The notes: a model not told the origin generated them from the sequence alone. Positions 26,701 through 35,566 are shown, counted from the first letter of the stretch. The stretch is 64,000 bases of DNA from Chitinophaga niabensis (GCF_039545795.1 NZ_CP154260.1:687001-751000); one strand, 5' to 3'. Program-made: numbers and translations.

Positions 26701-27052
26701 CCGTGAAGCATATGATAAAGGTTATGTAAATCCTTTAACACCTTATCAGTATTACAGCATGATAGGAGAGTGGGGTATCGGTATCCGCCAGGCTTCTGTA
26801 TTTGATGCGTCTTATGTAGCGCTGCGCGAAGTTTCCCTGGGTTATACTTTCCCTGCTAAGATGATCGAACGCCTGAAACTGACGAAAGCACGTGTGATGC
26901 TGGTAGGCCGTAACCTCGGTTACCTGTTCAACAACCTGCCGGATAACATCAACCCGGAAAGTCTGCGTAACAACAGCACTTTCGCTTTCTCTGAATATGG
27001 TGGTGCGCCTTTTATCCGCAACATGGCAATAACGGTTCAACTTGGTTTCTAA
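23768..27052 (+). CDS. SusC-family TonB-dependent receptor (no STN domain)
   Basis: A 1094-residue receptor. ATG 23768 was chosen because a clear signal peptide begins there (RRIILLATLLTFCFAPHVWAQ). A carboxypeptidase-like domain follows directly at about 22-95 (GTVRDVNGTLLPGVTVKEKG), then NEVVVTALGIKRE near 100, the plug with QPIFIIDGV, and the barrel ending in TVQLGF. Unlike the receptor at 15313 it has no STN domain and no sigma/FecR partner, so control is more likely through the neighbouring LacI or AraC regulator. SusD follows after 12 bp. Confidence 0.94.
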   Translation: MRRIILLATLLTFCFAPHVWAQEKKAVAGTVRDVNGTLLPGVTVKEKGTQNGVLTAADGSFKINVPASATLIFSFIGYAAQEVQVADGPLAVILKEDSKNLNEVVVTALGIKREARKLGYAMTELKGSELTRTNSVNPVAALQGKVAGVDISGAAGGPQAANRIVLRGAKSLNGKDQPIFIIDGVIFENEDADNAVNFGNVLKNFNPDDFETVSVLKGAAATALYGSRAINGAILITTKKGLTRKGLGVDVSQTVQFEHVYRGPIALQNVYGGGTDGKFTKDAQGNDVIVPGGNSFGPKMQGQMAKLPNGDIVPYSPMPDNATDGYQLGKYSNTNVAVEGGTDKANFRFSYSHLDNNSVMPNNKFSRDNFSLKTSAVLSKWLSAEGGFTYSFSKTLNPTAQGGDYTSQNIGRKWIYVFPRNYDPAYWSARYLGPTPGKQDLMDYLGSYPGADYWFALNNDRWMHNENLMMGNLSLNATATDWLKFLVRGTFSNEQNKDDRRELGWGVNFGGSRGLYAYSGINKTQYTFTGMAMFTPKLNDDFSLNVNLGAETWNSGIGNQYSARTTNGLLIPGKFTVSNSIGPVDTRNNKNLARKQINAVFASASLSYKNAFFLDVTGRNDWSSALAYPLGGGNYSYFYPSVSAAWEFTETYKSQLPSWISYGKVRASYAVVGGDTDPFQLNSGYIMEEIWNGGPNSGYLYYPYNKDTYPNDNLKPSMAHSFEVGADVRFLNNRIGLDVALYKTNIKDQILKLDVPTESGVKNKFINAGNFQNQGIEIAINGRPVQGKNFQWDVNLNGSRNTNKIVELTPGVNTYEMGNDQDVRVIAQVGRPYGVLVTNYGYTPYKSTDPTKNGKPVIETSTSFPVQYKRSYAEVGNITPDFNLGLSNNFTYKNWNLSVLLQARVGGDIFSASHQYGTGRGTVESTLPGRDAASGGLAWTDDQGVQRNDGMIPDGVFGAGMKGTTATGKTQDISGMSYREAYDKGYVNPLTPYQYYSMIGEWGIGIRQASVFDASYVALREVSLGYTFPAKMIERLKLTKARVMLVGRNLGYLFNNLPDNINPESLRNNSTFAFSEYGGAPFIRNMAITVQLGF

Positions 27053-27064
27053 TTTTCAAAAAGG

Positions 27065-28777
27065 ATGATGATGAATATCAAACATAAATTAGGCATCGGC
27101 GTATTGGCCATCGCAACCTTTGCGAGCGCTTGTACAAAGAATTTTGCTGAATACAATACAGACCCGGAAGTATCTCCCACACTGCCGCCTGAATATATGA
27201 TCACTTCTTCCCAGAAGGCAATGGTAGACAGGGATTTCGACTGGTATTATGATAATTATGGTTACCTGATGCGCTGGATGCAGTTCACAGTAGCTTTTCC
27301 TGCAGGTAATGTGGCTGGTATGTTCGGTGCACAGAATGTGAACGATTATTACCAGGCTTTCTATACAAACATCGGCCGTAACCTCGTAGAGATCGAAAAG
27401 ATCGTGGGTAAAATGCCGGAAGCAGATCGCAGCCAGTACCGTAACCTCATTGCGATTGCACGGATCCATAAAGCATTTGCCGCATTCCGTGTGTCTGATG
27501 TGAATGGTTCTATTCCATACACAGAAGCACTTAGAGCACGCGAAACAGCTAATTTCACACCGGTATATGATAGCCAGGAGAAACTATTTGCCACTTTGGA
27601 CACAGAGCTGAAAGGTGCAGTGGATTCCCTGGTGAAACCTGCAGCGGGGCAAATATCTTATGGCACATACGATATGTTCTATACCAATGCAGCCACGGCA
27701 ACTGCTAATTACGCTAAAACTGCTAACGTACTACGGTTAAAGATCGCGATGCGTTTACTGAAGCGGAATGCTGCCAAAACAAAACAGATCGTGGATGATG
27801 TACTCGCCAGCGCAGGCGGTGTATACACCAGCAACGAGGAGGAATGGAAATTCATCTCCGGAACAAACTTTGCCCGTGGCGGTAACTGGGGTTCCCAGGG
27901 AAATAATTCCAGTGCAGCCGGCCGTAATATGCTGAACTTCCTGCGTACGCATACGGATCCGCGTCTTCGCCTGTTCTATAAAAAGAATGGCATGACGAAG
28001 GAACGTTTCGATTATATTAAACTGGGTGGCGGTTTTCCTGAAACAGCTGTGTACAACCCGGAACGTTATGTGGGTTTACCGGTTAGTCCTGATGCCGTGA
28101 GCCTGCCTGCAAACGTGAACCTCTTTGGTACAAAAACTTACAGCCTTGTATTTGCAGATGGAAGAAAAGAAAATGTAACAGTAGATACATTATCTCAATA
28201 TCAGAACAGGCTGTTTGATCTTTCCGGCGATGGTGGTGCAAATGGCCAGTACACACAACCTTTGCTCACATATGCAGAATACTGCTTCATCATGTCCGAA
28301 CTCGCTGTGCGTAACATTATCACACAGGATGCAAAAACATGGTATGACAAAGGTGTAACTGCTTCTATCCAGGCCTACGATGCTATGGGTAAGATTGCAG
28401 GTGTTGTAGAATACAGTGCCGTAACGCCTGCAGAGATAGATACCTACCTGCAAAATGCGGATATCGCTTTCGCAGGAACGGATGAGCAGAAGCTGGAAAA
28501 GATCGGCGTGCAGAATTTCCTGAACCATTTCAAATCTCCATGGGAAGCATGGGGTAGCTGGAAAAGGCTGGGTATTCCAAAACAAGGTGGCATCTTACCA
28601 ATGGAGCCAGTAATGATCGGTGGTGTGGAAGGTGCAATCCCCCGCCGCTGGCAATTACCGATCCCCAATTCATTGAACATAACGAACTACAATAACGCCC
28701 TCGCTGAAATGCAGACGAGTGGTGAGTACGGCAGCCCTAACCAGCTGACCGGACGCGTATGGTGGGATAAACAGTGA
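27065..28777 (+). CDS. SusD/RagB-like lipoprotein
   Basis: A 570-residue partner of the SusC just upstream (12-bp gap). Lipoprotein signal with Cys23 in ASAC, then TKNFAEYNTDPE, and the closing residues GRVWWDKQ; both resemble the SusD at 18812-20428, so the two belong to the same SusD-like subgroup. Any of three initial ATGs could be the start. No hydrolase is encoded in the operon, so the substrate cannot be inferred. The operon ends in a strong hairpin. Confidence 0.92.
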   Translation: MMMNIKHKLGIGVLAIATFASACTKNFAEYNTDPEVSPTLPPEYMITSSQKAMVDRDFDWYYDNYGYLMRWMQFTVAFPAGNVAGMFGAQNVNDYYQAFYTNIGRNLVEIEKIVGKMPEADRSQYRNLIAIARIHKAFAAFRVSDVNGSIPYTEALRARETANFTPVYDSQEKLFATLDTELKGAVDSLVKPAAGQISYGTYDMFYTNAATATANYAKTANVLRLKIAMRLLKRNAAKTKQIVDDVLASAGGVYTSNEEEWKFISGTNFARGGNWGSQGNNSSAAGRNMLNFLRTHTDPRLRLFYKKNGMTKERFDYIKLGGGFPETAVYNPERYVGLPVSPDAVSLPANVNLFGTKTYSLVFADGRKENVTVDTLSQYQNRLFDLSGDGGANGQYTQPLLTYAEYCFIMSELAVRNIITQDAKTWYDKGVTASIQAYDAMGKIAGVVEYSAVTPAEIDTYLQNADIAFAGTDEQKLEKIGVQNFLNHFKSPWEAWGSWKRLGIPKQGGILPMEPVMIGGVEGAIPRRWQLPIPNSLNITNYNNALAEMQTSGEYGSPNQLTGRVWWDKQ

Positions 28778-28792
28778 TCTTGAAAAAAGAGA

Positions 28793-28820
28793 AGCCGTCT
28801 CGAAGGAGACGGCTTTTTTT
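28793..28820 (+). terminator. Terminator after the second SusCD operon
   Basis: Perfect 9-bp stem AGCCGTCTC / GAGACGGCT with a GAAG loop and a run of T residues. Confidence 0.92.
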
Positions 28821-28851
28821 ATTTTATAAAGGATTTTCGCTGGCTCTCAAC

Positions 28852-31449
28852 CTACTGCAACAACTCCTTAATCTCACTCAATTTCAACAAAGCCTCTACC
28901 GGCGTCAACCTGTTAATATCAACAGACTCCAGCTTCTCCCTTATATCCTTGAAAGTATCACTATGCGCATCAAAAATACTCAGCTGCACTTTCTGAATCG
29001 GCGCAGCAATCTGTTCCATAGGCGCCGCAATATGCTGACTTTCCAACTGTGTAAGTATCTCATTCGCCCTATCGATCAACTGCGGAGGCATTCCTGCAAT
29101 CTTCGCCACATGAATACCAAAGCTATGCCTGCTACCTCCAGGCGCCAGTTTGCGAAGGAAGATGATCTTATTCCCCACTTCTTTATTGGTGATATGAAAA
29201 TTCTTCACCCGGCTGTGCTTATTTTCCAGCTCATTCAACTCATGATAGTGCGTGGCAAATAATGTTTTAGGCCGGTGAGGCGTCATATCATGCAGGTAAT
29301 CCACAATGCTCCAGGCAATAGAGATCCCATCATATGTACTGGTACCCCGGCCAATTTCATCCAGGATGATCAGGCTCCTCGGTGTAAGGTTATTAATGAT
29401 ACTCGCCGTTTCATTCATTTCCACCATGAAAGTACTTTCCCCACCACTCAGGTTATCAGAAGCTCCTACACGCGTGAATATCTTATCCGTCAGCCCGATC
29501 TCTGCAGCGGAAGCAGGCACAAAACTACCCATATGCGCCATCAAAGTGATCAGCGCAGTTTGTCTTAATAAAGCAGATTTACCACTCATGTTGGGCCCGG
29601 TGAGAATGATCACTTGCTGTTCATTCTGATGCAACAGCAGATCATTGGTAACATAAGCCTCTCCGGTAGGCAGCCCCTGTTCAATTACAGGATGCCTTCC
29701 ATCTTTAATATCAATAAAGTACGCATCCGTAACATTCGGACGGCGGTATTTAAATTGAACGGCATTATGCGCAAAGCAAAGCAGGCAATCCAGGCGGCCA
29801 AGCGCCTGCGCATTACGCTGAATGGGAAGAATGTATTCCTGCAACGCAAGCAGCAATGCATCATACAATTGTATTTCCAGCACCTGTATCTTATCTTCCG
29901 CACCGGTGATCTTCTCTTCGTATTCTTTCAGTTCCGGTGTGATATATCTTTCTGCATTGGCCAGCGTTTGTTTACGGATCCAGTTGGCAGGTACTTTATT
30001 CTTGTGGGTATTGGTTACTTCCAGGTAATAACCGAATACATTATTAAAAGCCACTTTAAGGGAAGGAATACCCGTAGCCTCAGATTCCTGCTGCTGAATG
30101 CGCAGGAGATATTCCTTACCGGAAGTAGCGATGGCCCGCAGATCATCTAATTCAGCATGAACACCTTCCCGGATCACACCACCTTTATTAGCCAGTACCG
30201 GAGGGTTATCTGATATTTCAGCCAGGATCTTTTCGAGGATAGTAAAACAGGGATCCAGCAACCCATGTAATTCCTGTAAAAGTCCGGTGCCCGCATTGGA
30301 AAGCAGCTCTTTAATAGCCGTCACCTGTTGCAGGGAACGCGCCAGTTGCATCACCTCCCTTGGATTGATCTTCCGCAGAGGAATTTTAGACACCAGCCGT
30401 TCCAGGTCACCCACTGATTTGAGATGTTGCTGCAGGGCATGGGTCCGGTCAGCTTCTTTGATCAGGTCTTCCACCGTATCCAGCCTTTCGTGAATGCGTG
30501 TGAGATCACGCAGGGGAAATACGATCCAGCGTTTCAATAAACGTGCACCCATTGGCGTGAGTGTGTTGTCGAGGGTGCCAATGAGGGATTTTCCCTGCTC
30601 CACCGTGCTTTGCAGCAGTTCCAGGTTACGGATGGTAAAGCGGTCCATCCAGAGGAAATCATCCTGGTCTATCCGTTGAATGGCAGTGATATGCTGCAGG
30701 TGAGGGTGTTCCGTATCTTTCAGATAGTGCATGGTGGCACCTGCGGCAATCACCGCATCAGTGAGGTCTTCCACACCAAATCCTTTGAGGGAATGTGTCC
30801 CGAAGTGTTTATGCAGTACCTCGCGGGCATAATTATTCGTAAAGATCCACTCCTCCAGTGTGTAGGTATAGAAGCGGGAACCGAACGTTTGCCTGAAATG
30901 TTTTTGCTGTTGCTTGGCAAAGATCACCTCCGCGGGGCGGAAGCTTTGTAGTAATTTATCGATGTATTCCGTACTGCCCTGCGCAGCAAATAATTCCCCG
31001 GTGGAAATATCCAGGAAAGCCACGCCGGTGTTATTCAATCCAAAATGTACCGCAGCCAGGAAGTTGTTCGTGCTGTTTTCCAGCAGCTTGTCGTTCACCG
31101 CCACACCGGGAGTGATCATTTCTGTTACACCCCGTTTCACAATCCCTTTCACCGTTTTAGGGTCTTCCAGCTGATCGCAAACAGCCACGCGGTGACCTGC
31201 CTTCACCAATTTGTGCAGGTAGGTTTCCAGCGAATGGTAAGGGAAGCCGGCCAGGTCTATATAAGCAGCACTGCCATTGGCCCTTTTAGTGAGTACAATA
31301 CCTAATACCTTGGAAGCTATTACAGCATCTTCATTGAATGTTTCATAAAAATCCCCCACCCTGAAAAGCAGCACTGCATCAGGATATTTGGCCTTAATAG
31401 CCTTATGCTGCGCCATGAGGGGTGTTTCTTCCGATTTGCTTTTAGCCAT
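28852..31449 (-). CDS. mutS: DNA mismatch repair protein MutS
   Basis: An 865-residue MutS. The mismatch-reading Phe-x-Glu motif is present as RVGDFYETF near residue 35; the lever and clamp regions follow, and the C-terminal ATPase has Walker A GPNMSGKS, the MutS signature FMVEMNETASI, Walker B with LIILDEIGRGTSTYDG, and TLFATHYHEL. It recognises base mismatches and short loops and recruits MutL. ATG 31449 (MAKSKSEETP) was chosen over a longer frame to 31641, which would run into the divergent methyltransferase gene. A TATATTTG -7 box ends 4 nt before this ATG. Confidence 0.97.
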   Translation of the reverse strand: MAKSKSEETPLMAQHKAIKAKYPDAVLLFRVGDFYETFNEDAVIASKVLGIVLTKRANGSAAYIDLAGFPYHSLETYLHKLVKAGHRVAVCDQLEDPKTVKGIVKRGVTEMITPGVAVNDKLLENSTNNFLAAVHFGLNNTGVAFLDISTGELFAAQGSTEYIDKLLQSFRPAEVIFAKQQQKHFRQTFGSRFYTYTLEEWIFTNNYAREVLHKHFGTHSLKGFGVEDLTDAVIAAGATMHYLKDTEHPHLQHITAIQRIDQDDFLWMDRFTIRNLELLQSTVEQGKSLIGTLDNTLTPMGARLLKRWIVFPLRDLTRIHERLDTVEDLIKEADRTHALQQHLKSVGDLERLVSKIPLRKINPREVMQLARSLQQVTAIKELLSNAGTGLLQELHGLLDPCFTILEKILAEISDNPPVLANKGGVIREGVHAELDDLRAIATSGKEYLLRIQQQESEATGIPSLKVAFNNVFGYYLEVTNTHKNKVPANWIRKQTLANAERYITPELKEYEEKITGAEDKIQVLEIQLYDALLLALQEYILPIQRNAQALGRLDCLLCFAHNAVQFKYRRPNVTDAYFIDIKDGRHPVIEQGLPTGEAYVTNDLLLHQNEQQVIILTGPNMSGKSALLRQTALITLMAHMGSFVPASAAEIGLTDKIFTRVGASDNLSGGESTFMVEMNETASIINNLTPRSLIILDEIGRGTSTYDGISIAWSIVDYLHDMTPHRPKTLFATHYHELNELENKHSRVKNFHITNKEVGNKIIFLRKLAPGGSRHSFGIHVAKIAGMPPQLIDRANEILTQLESQHIAAPMEQIAAPIQKVQLSIFDAHSDTFKDIREKLESVDINRLTPVEALLKLSEIKELLQ

Positions 31450-31453
31450 GCGG

Positions 31454-31461
31454 CAAATATA
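31454..31461 (-). promoter_or_regulatory. -7 box of mutS, 4 nt from the start codon
   Basis: TATATTTG on the minus strand is a perfect TAnnTTTG. With transcription normally starting several nt beyond the box, the mutS mRNA would have almost no leader. No TTG at the usual 19-21 nt spacing was found. Confidence 0.5.
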
Positions 31462-31521
31462 GTAGAAAAGACAATTAATGACCCGATCAAAACAGGGTGC
31501 CCGCATTAACCGGGCTTCAAC

Positions 31522-31529
31522 TATCTTTG
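31522..31529 (+). promoter_or_regulatory. -7 box of the RNA methyltransferase operon
   Basis: TATCTTTG, a perfect TAnnTTTG, 4 nt before ATG 31534; again no good upstream TTG element was found. Confidence 0.5.
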
Positions 31530-31533
31530 CAGG

Positions 31534-32067
31534 ATGCGTAAATTGAACATGCATGAACTGGGCCGGAAAACGGTCAGCGAGTTTAAGGCGGCAGACAAAA
31601 CCCCGCTGGTGCTCGTGCTGGATAATGTACGGAGCATGCACAATGTAGGATCTGTATTCAGAACGGCAGACGCCTTTCTGGTACAGGGTATTATATTATG
31701 TGGGTATACCCCCGTTCCACCGCACAGGGATATTCAGAAAACTGCCCTCGGTGCTACAGAAACAGTGGAATGGCAGTATTTTGCCACAACCGTGGAAGCG
31801 GTGAATGCGTTAAAAGAAGAGGGATATACCATTATGGCCATCGAGCAGGCAGCACAAAGTGTGATGCTGGATAGCTTTAAACCTTCGCAGACGCCGCTGG
31901 CACTGGTATTTGGCAATGAAGTTTCCGGCGTGGATGCGGAAGTAATGAAACTGGTGGATGGTTGTATCGAGATACCGCAACTGGGAATGAAACACTCGCT
32001 TAACATTTCCGTGAGCACAGGTATCGTAATTTGGGACCTGTTCTGTAAATTAAAAACTGAAAACTAG
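31534..32067 (+). CDS. TrmH/SpoU-family RNA 2'-O-ribose methyltransferase
   Basis: A 177-residue SPOUT enzyme with the three family motifs: motif 1 LDNVRSMHNVGSVFRTADAF (conserved N and R), motif 2 LALVFGNEVSGVD, and motif 3 IPQLGMKHSLNISVSTGIVI, which together make the trefoil-knot SAM site. It transfers methyl to a ribose 2'-OH of tRNA or rRNA; the exact nucleotide is not predictable. It has no N-terminal substrate-binding domain, so it is the short form. First of a tight operon with UbiA and RuvX (4-bp gaps). Confidence 0.9.
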   Translation: MRKLNMHELGRKTVSEFKAADKTPLVLVLDNVRSMHNVGSVFRTADAFLVQGIILCGYTPVPPHRDIQKTALGATETVEWQYFATTVEAVNALKEEGYTIMAIEQAAQSVMLDSFKPSQTPLALVFGNEVSGVDAEVMKLVDGCIEIPQLGMKHSLNISVSTGIVIWDLFCKLKTEN

Positions 32068-32071
32068 CCAT

Positions 32072-32944
32072 ATGAGTTCACCTGTTATCCGGAATTACCT
32101 GTCGCTCGTAAAATTCAGCCACACCATTTTTGCCATGCCCTTTGCCATGATCGGATTCTTCCTGGCAGTGACCTGGGCAGGGTATTCATTCAACTGGACC
32201 AAACTTTTACTGGTGGTACTTTGCATGGTCTTCGCACGCAGTGCGGCCATGGCTTTCAACCGCTGGCTGGATGCGGATTTTGATAAAAAGAACCCCCGTA
32301 CCGCACAAAGAGAGATCCCTGCCGGCATCATTTCCGCTTCCAATGCTTTATATTTCGTGATCGGCAATGCAGTGTTGTTCATGGCCAGCACCTGGTTCAT
32401 CAATCCCGTATGTTTCTTTTTATCTCCCATAGCCCTGATCGTTGTATTGGGTTATAGCTATACCAAACGTTTTACGGCATTGTGCCATTTGATACTCGGT
32501 ATTGGCCTGTCGCTTGCACCCATCGGGGCATTTCTGGCAGTGACCGGCCGTTTTGCGGTATTGCCTGTTCTGCTGAGTTTCCTGGTATTGTGCTGGGTAT
32601 CCGGTTTTGATATCATCTATGCTTTACAGGATGAGGAGTTCGACAAATCGCAGCAATTGCATTCTATTCCTGCCTGGTTAGGGAAAGCAGGAGGGCTGCG
32701 GTTTTCAGAAGCATTACACCTGGTGGCGGCCGGATTGGCTGTTACCATTGGACTGCTGGGAGGTTTTCACTGGCTGTACTGGATAGGTGCCGGTGTTTTT
32801 ATCCTGATGTTATTTATGCAGCACAGGCTGGTAAAACCCAACGATCTTTCCCGGGTGAACCTGGCTTTTATGACAACGAATGGTATCGCAAGCGTGGTTT
32901 TTGCCGTGTTTGCCATTGCAGATATGTTTATATTAAATCAATAG
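32072..32944 (+). CDS. UbiA-family prenyltransferase (menaquinone biosynthesis, MqnP/UbiA-like)
   Basis: A 290-residue polytopic membrane protein with both Asp-rich motifs of UbiA enzymes: NRWLDADFDKKNPRT (N-R-x-x-D-x-x-x-D) and DIIYALQDEEFDKSQQLHSIP. They bind the Mg-diphosphate of the polyprenyl donor. About eight or nine hydrophobic helices are visible. The enzyme prenylates an aromatic acid; in Bacteroidota, which make menaquinone and not ubiquinone, the likeliest role is the MqnP step of the futalosine route (inference, since no other mqn gene is in the window). Confidence 0.88.
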   Translation: MSSPVIRNYLSLVKFSHTIFAMPFAMIGFFLAVTWAGYSFNWTKLLLVVLCMVFARSAAMAFNRWLDADFDKKNPRTAQREIPAGIISASNALYFVIGNAVLFMASTWFINPVCFFLSPIALIVVLGYSYTKRFTALCHLILGIGLSLAPIGAFLAVTGRFAVLPVLLSFLVLCWVSGFDIIYALQDEEFDKSQQLHSIPAWLGKAGGLRFSEALHLVAAGLAVTIGLLGGFHWLYWIGAGVFILMLFMQHRLVKPNDLSRVNLAFMTTNGIASVVFAVFAIADMFILNQ

Positions 32945-32948
32945 GAAT

Positions 32949-33365
32949 ATGCCCAGGATAATGGCTATCGATTACGGGAAAAAAAGAACAGGGCTGGCGG
33001 TGACGGATCCGCTGAAGATCATAGCCAGTGGGCTGGGCACAGTTCCTTCACATGAACTGATCCCTTACCTCAAAAAATACTTTGCAGCAGAGCCGGTGGA
33101 GCTCATCCTGATAGGCCTGCCGCGTAACCTGGATGGCAGTGCCACAGATGCTACGGCGCTGGTGGAAGAATGCATCCGCATTCTGCAGAAACATTTTCCG
33201 GATATGCCGCTGAAAAAAGTAGATGAACGTTTCACCTCAAAGATGGCTTTTCAGAGTATGCTGGATAGTGGAATGAAGAAAAAAGACAGGCAGAATAAGG
33301 GTTTGGTGGATGAGATCAGCGCAACGATCATCCTGCAGGAATACCTGCAGCATACCGCTAGCTGA
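32949..33365 (+). CDS. ruvX: RuvX/YqgF-family putative pre-16S rRNA nuclease
   Basis: A 138-residue RNase H-fold protein. Visible motifs are the N-terminal MAIDYGKKRTGLAV (first catalytic Asp), the central ELILIGLPRNLDGSATD, and KKVDERFTSKMA (second acidic site). The family, once called Holliday junction resolvase, is now thought to process the 5' end of 16S rRNA. It is the last of three genes with 4-bp gaps. Confidence 0.9.
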   Translation: MPRIMAIDYGKKRTGLAVTDPLKIIASGLGTVPSHELIPYLKKYFAAEPVELILIGLPRNLDGSATDATALVEECIRILQKHFPDMPLKKVDERFTSKMAFQSMLDSGMKKKDRQNKGLVDEISATIILQEYLQHTAS

Positions 33366-33407
33366 AAAAACCTTACTTTTGCTTTCAAATTTTGATCAAT
33401 TTACCAG

Positions 33408-33986
33408 ATGATATTACCAATAGTCGCCTACGGCAGCCAGGTTTTAAGAGAAGTAAGCCAGGATATCACCCCCGATTATCCAGGTCTGCAAACGCTGATC
33501 GATAATATGTGGGAAACCATGTATGCCTCCAGTGGGGTAGGGCTCGCAGCACCACAGATCAACAAACCCATCCGCCTCTTCGTCATTGATAGTGAACAGA
33601 TTATCAATAATCTTGAAGAAGATGAAGTGAACGCTTACCCCGGTGACCTGGGTATTAAACAAGTGTTCATCAATGCAAGGATCGTTGAAACAGAAGGAGA
33701 AGAATGGCCTTACCAGGAAGGTTGCCTGAGCATCCCCAAGATCCGGGAAGACGTATACCGCCCTGAAAAGGTGACTATCCGTTATGTGGACGAAAACTTT
33801 AAAGAACACGAAAAAACATTCCATGGTATCACCGCCCGCGTGATCTTCCATGAATATGATCATATAGAAGGAAAACTGTTCATCGACTACCTTAAACCAT
33901 TGAAAAAGCGCCTGTTAAAAAGCAGGCTGGACGATATTTCCAAAGGAAAGATCAAGGTGGATTATAAGATGACCTTCGCTAAATAG
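33408..33986 (+). CDS. def: Peptide deformylase
   Basis: A 192-residue metalloenzyme that removes the formyl group from nascent proteins. All three motifs are present: motif 1 GVGLAAPQI, motif 2 EGCLSIP (metal-ligand Cys), and motif 3 HEYDHIEG (two ligand His and catalytic Glu; Ile replaces the usual Leu). It carries the small insertion common in type III-like or Bacteroidota enzymes (EQIINNLEEDEVNAYPGD). A TACTTTTG -7 box lies 26 nt upstream, so it can be transcribed apart from the ruvX operon. A perfect hairpin follows. Confidence 0.96.
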   Translation: MILPIVAYGSQVLREVSQDITPDYPGLQTLIDNMWETMYASSGVGLAAPQINKPIRLFVIDSEQIINNLEEDEVNAYPGDLGIKQVFINARIVETEGEEWPYQEGCLSIPKIREDVYRPEKVTIRYVDENFKEHEKTFHGITARVIFHEYDHIEGKLFIDYLKPLKKRLLKSRLDDISKGKIKVDYKMTFAK

Positions 33987-34010
33987 TTAAATTTCTTCCA
34001 GCATATTTGT

Positions 34011-34039
34011 CAGGGACCGGTTATTACCGGTCCCTGTTT
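34011..34039 (+). terminator. Terminator after def
   Basis: Perfect 11-bp stem CAGGGACCGGT / ACCGGTCCCTG with a TATT loop and TTTCATTTT tail. Confidence 0.9.
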
Positions 34040-34142
34040 CATTTTAGCTATTCTTTAACAGCTATTTAAAATTATTATGCCTAAGAATTTTATATTGTAA
34101 TAATTTTCCCTATTTTAGTGCCACTATTTTCGATAATTACAT

Positions 34143-34694
34143 TTGGGAACTGCAAACACATACACTGAAGCCGAATTGGTCCAGGGTCTTAAAGACCGGG
34201 ATCAGGTAATATTTGGTTACCTGTATGACAACTATTCTCCCGCTCTCTACGGGGTAGTTCTTAAAGTCCTCAACGACGAAGCCGCGGCAAGCGATGTTCT
34301 CCAGGAAGTCTTTCTGAAAATTTGGCGGAGCATAGAAAAATATGACACAGAGAAAGGGCGTCTCTTTACCTGGATGCTCAATATTGCCCGCAATTCTGCT
34401 ATAGATTCATTACGCTCTAAAGCCCACAAGCTGGATCAAAAAATCCAGGAGCTCAGTAATGACGTATATCATCATACAAGTCACTTAACGGTTCATCCCT
34501 CCGTGGATCACCTGGGCCTCACCAAGGTGTTGGAAAAGCTCAACAAAGAACAACGAATCATTATTGACCTAGCTTATTACAAAGGTTGCACCCAGGAAGA
34601 AATAGCCAAGGTGCTGGATATTCCTTTGGGTACCGTGAAGACCAGAATGAGAAACGCGATTATTCAACTTAGAAATATTCTAAAAACGATTTAG
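34143..34694 (+). CDS. ECF-type sigma-70 factor (RskA-regulated type)
   Basis: A 183-residue ECF sigma factor: region 2 at about 20-90 (IFGYLYDNYSPALYGVV, SDVLQEVFLKIW, FTWMLNIARNSAIDSLRS) and region 4 at about 128-180 (LAYYKGCTQEEIAKVLDIPL then GTVKTRMRNAI). The start must be TTG 34143 or slightly later, because a stop codon lies three codons upstream and no ATG precedes region 2. That TTG is the end of a TACATTTG sequence that would otherwise be called a -7 box. It is followed after 5 bp by its anti-sigma gene. Confidence 0.9.
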   Translation: MGTANTYTEAELVQGLKDRDQVIFGYLYDNYSPALYGVVLKVLNDEAAASDVLQEVFLKIWRSIEKYDTEKGRLFTWMLNIARNSAIDSLRSKAHKLDQKIQELSNDVYHHTSHLTVHPSVDHLGLTKVLEKLNKEQRIIIDLAYYKGCTQEEIAKVLDIPLGTVKTRMRNAIIQLRNILKTI

Positions 34695-34699
34695 TAAAA

Positions 34700-35566
34700 G
34701 TGGATGTACAACGTTACATATCATCCGGAATAATTGAAAGCTACGTGGCTGGCTTAGCTACGGACCAGGAGGTCCGGGAGCTGAACGCTGCGATGGCCCA
34801 ATATCCGGAAATAAAAGCTGCGGCAGATGCTGCTCAGCTTGATATGGAGCGCTATATCCAGATGCAGGCGGTTCCGCCTCCTGCTACTGTGAAAGACAGG
34901 GTTTTCCAGATCGTGAATAATGAAGGTGTGGAAACAGCAGTACCGGTTAGCGGTTCTTCTGTACCGGCCAGCTTATATGAAGATGCATATGCAGATGAAG
35001 ATAAACCTGCAAGGGTGATCTCCGCTGCACGCAAATGGCAGTGGGTAGCTGCTGCAGCCATCGCAGGCCTGATCACCAGTATCGCATTCAACGTCACTTA
35101 CCTGAACAGTTCCAAAGAATGGAAAGGTAAATATGAAGCGCTGCTTGTAGACCAGACCAAGGTACTCGCACAAAGTGAAGTATATCAGACGAAGATGAAA
35201 CAATCCGATGATATGCTCGCGATGATGCGCAACCCGGATGTGAAAGCAGTGCGTATGTTCACGGCATCCAAAGACAGGCCCAATCTACTGGCTACTGTTT
35301 TCTGGAACCCGAAGACCAAAGACGTGATGCTCACTGTTAATAATCTCCCTGAACCAGCTGCAGATCAACAGTACCAACTCTGGGCCATCGTAAATGGCGT
35401 ACCGGTAGATGCAGGTGTGTTCGAAATGGGCGATACCGCTAAAGGCTTCCAGAAAATGAAAGCCATTGAAGGCGCGCAAATGTTTGCCGTTACCCTTGAA
35501 AAGAAAGGTGGTAGCCCAACACCAACACTTACCGCTATGTACGTAGCCGGTAAAGTATCCAGCTGA
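34700..35566 (+). CDS. Anti-sigma factor with RskA C-terminal domain
   Basis: A 288-residue membrane anti-sigma factor. Residues 1-60 are the cytosolic sigma-binding part (SSGIIESYVAGLATDQEVREL), the transmembrane helix is at about 113-133 (WQWVAAAAIAGLITSIAF), a short predicted coiled coil follows, and the RskA-like extracytoplasmic domain runs from about 175 to 285 (FWNPKTKDVMLTVNNLPEP, then YQLWAIVNGVPVDAGVF). GTG start. By analogy with RskA/SigK it should release the sigma factor after proteolysis in response to an envelope signal. No target operon adjoins it. Confidence 0.88.
   Translation: MDVQRYISSGIIESYVAGLATDQEVRELNAAMAQYPEIKAAADAAQLDMERYIQMQAVPPPATVKDRVFQIVNNEGVETAVPVSGSSVPASLYEDAYADEDKPARVISAARKWQWVAAAAIAGLITSIAFNVTYLNSSKEWKGKYEALLVDQTKVLAQSEVYQTKMKQSDDMLAMMRNPDVKAVRMFTASKDRPNLLATVFWNPKTKDVMLTVNNLPEPAADQQYQLWAIVNGVPVDAGVFEMGDTAKGFQKMKAIEGAQMFAVTLEKKGGSPTPTLTAMYVAGKVSS

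Noticed and set aside
29614..30150. Several plus-strand frames over 100 codons inside mutS
   Set aside because: All are shadows of mutS on the opposite strand, with no initiation context.
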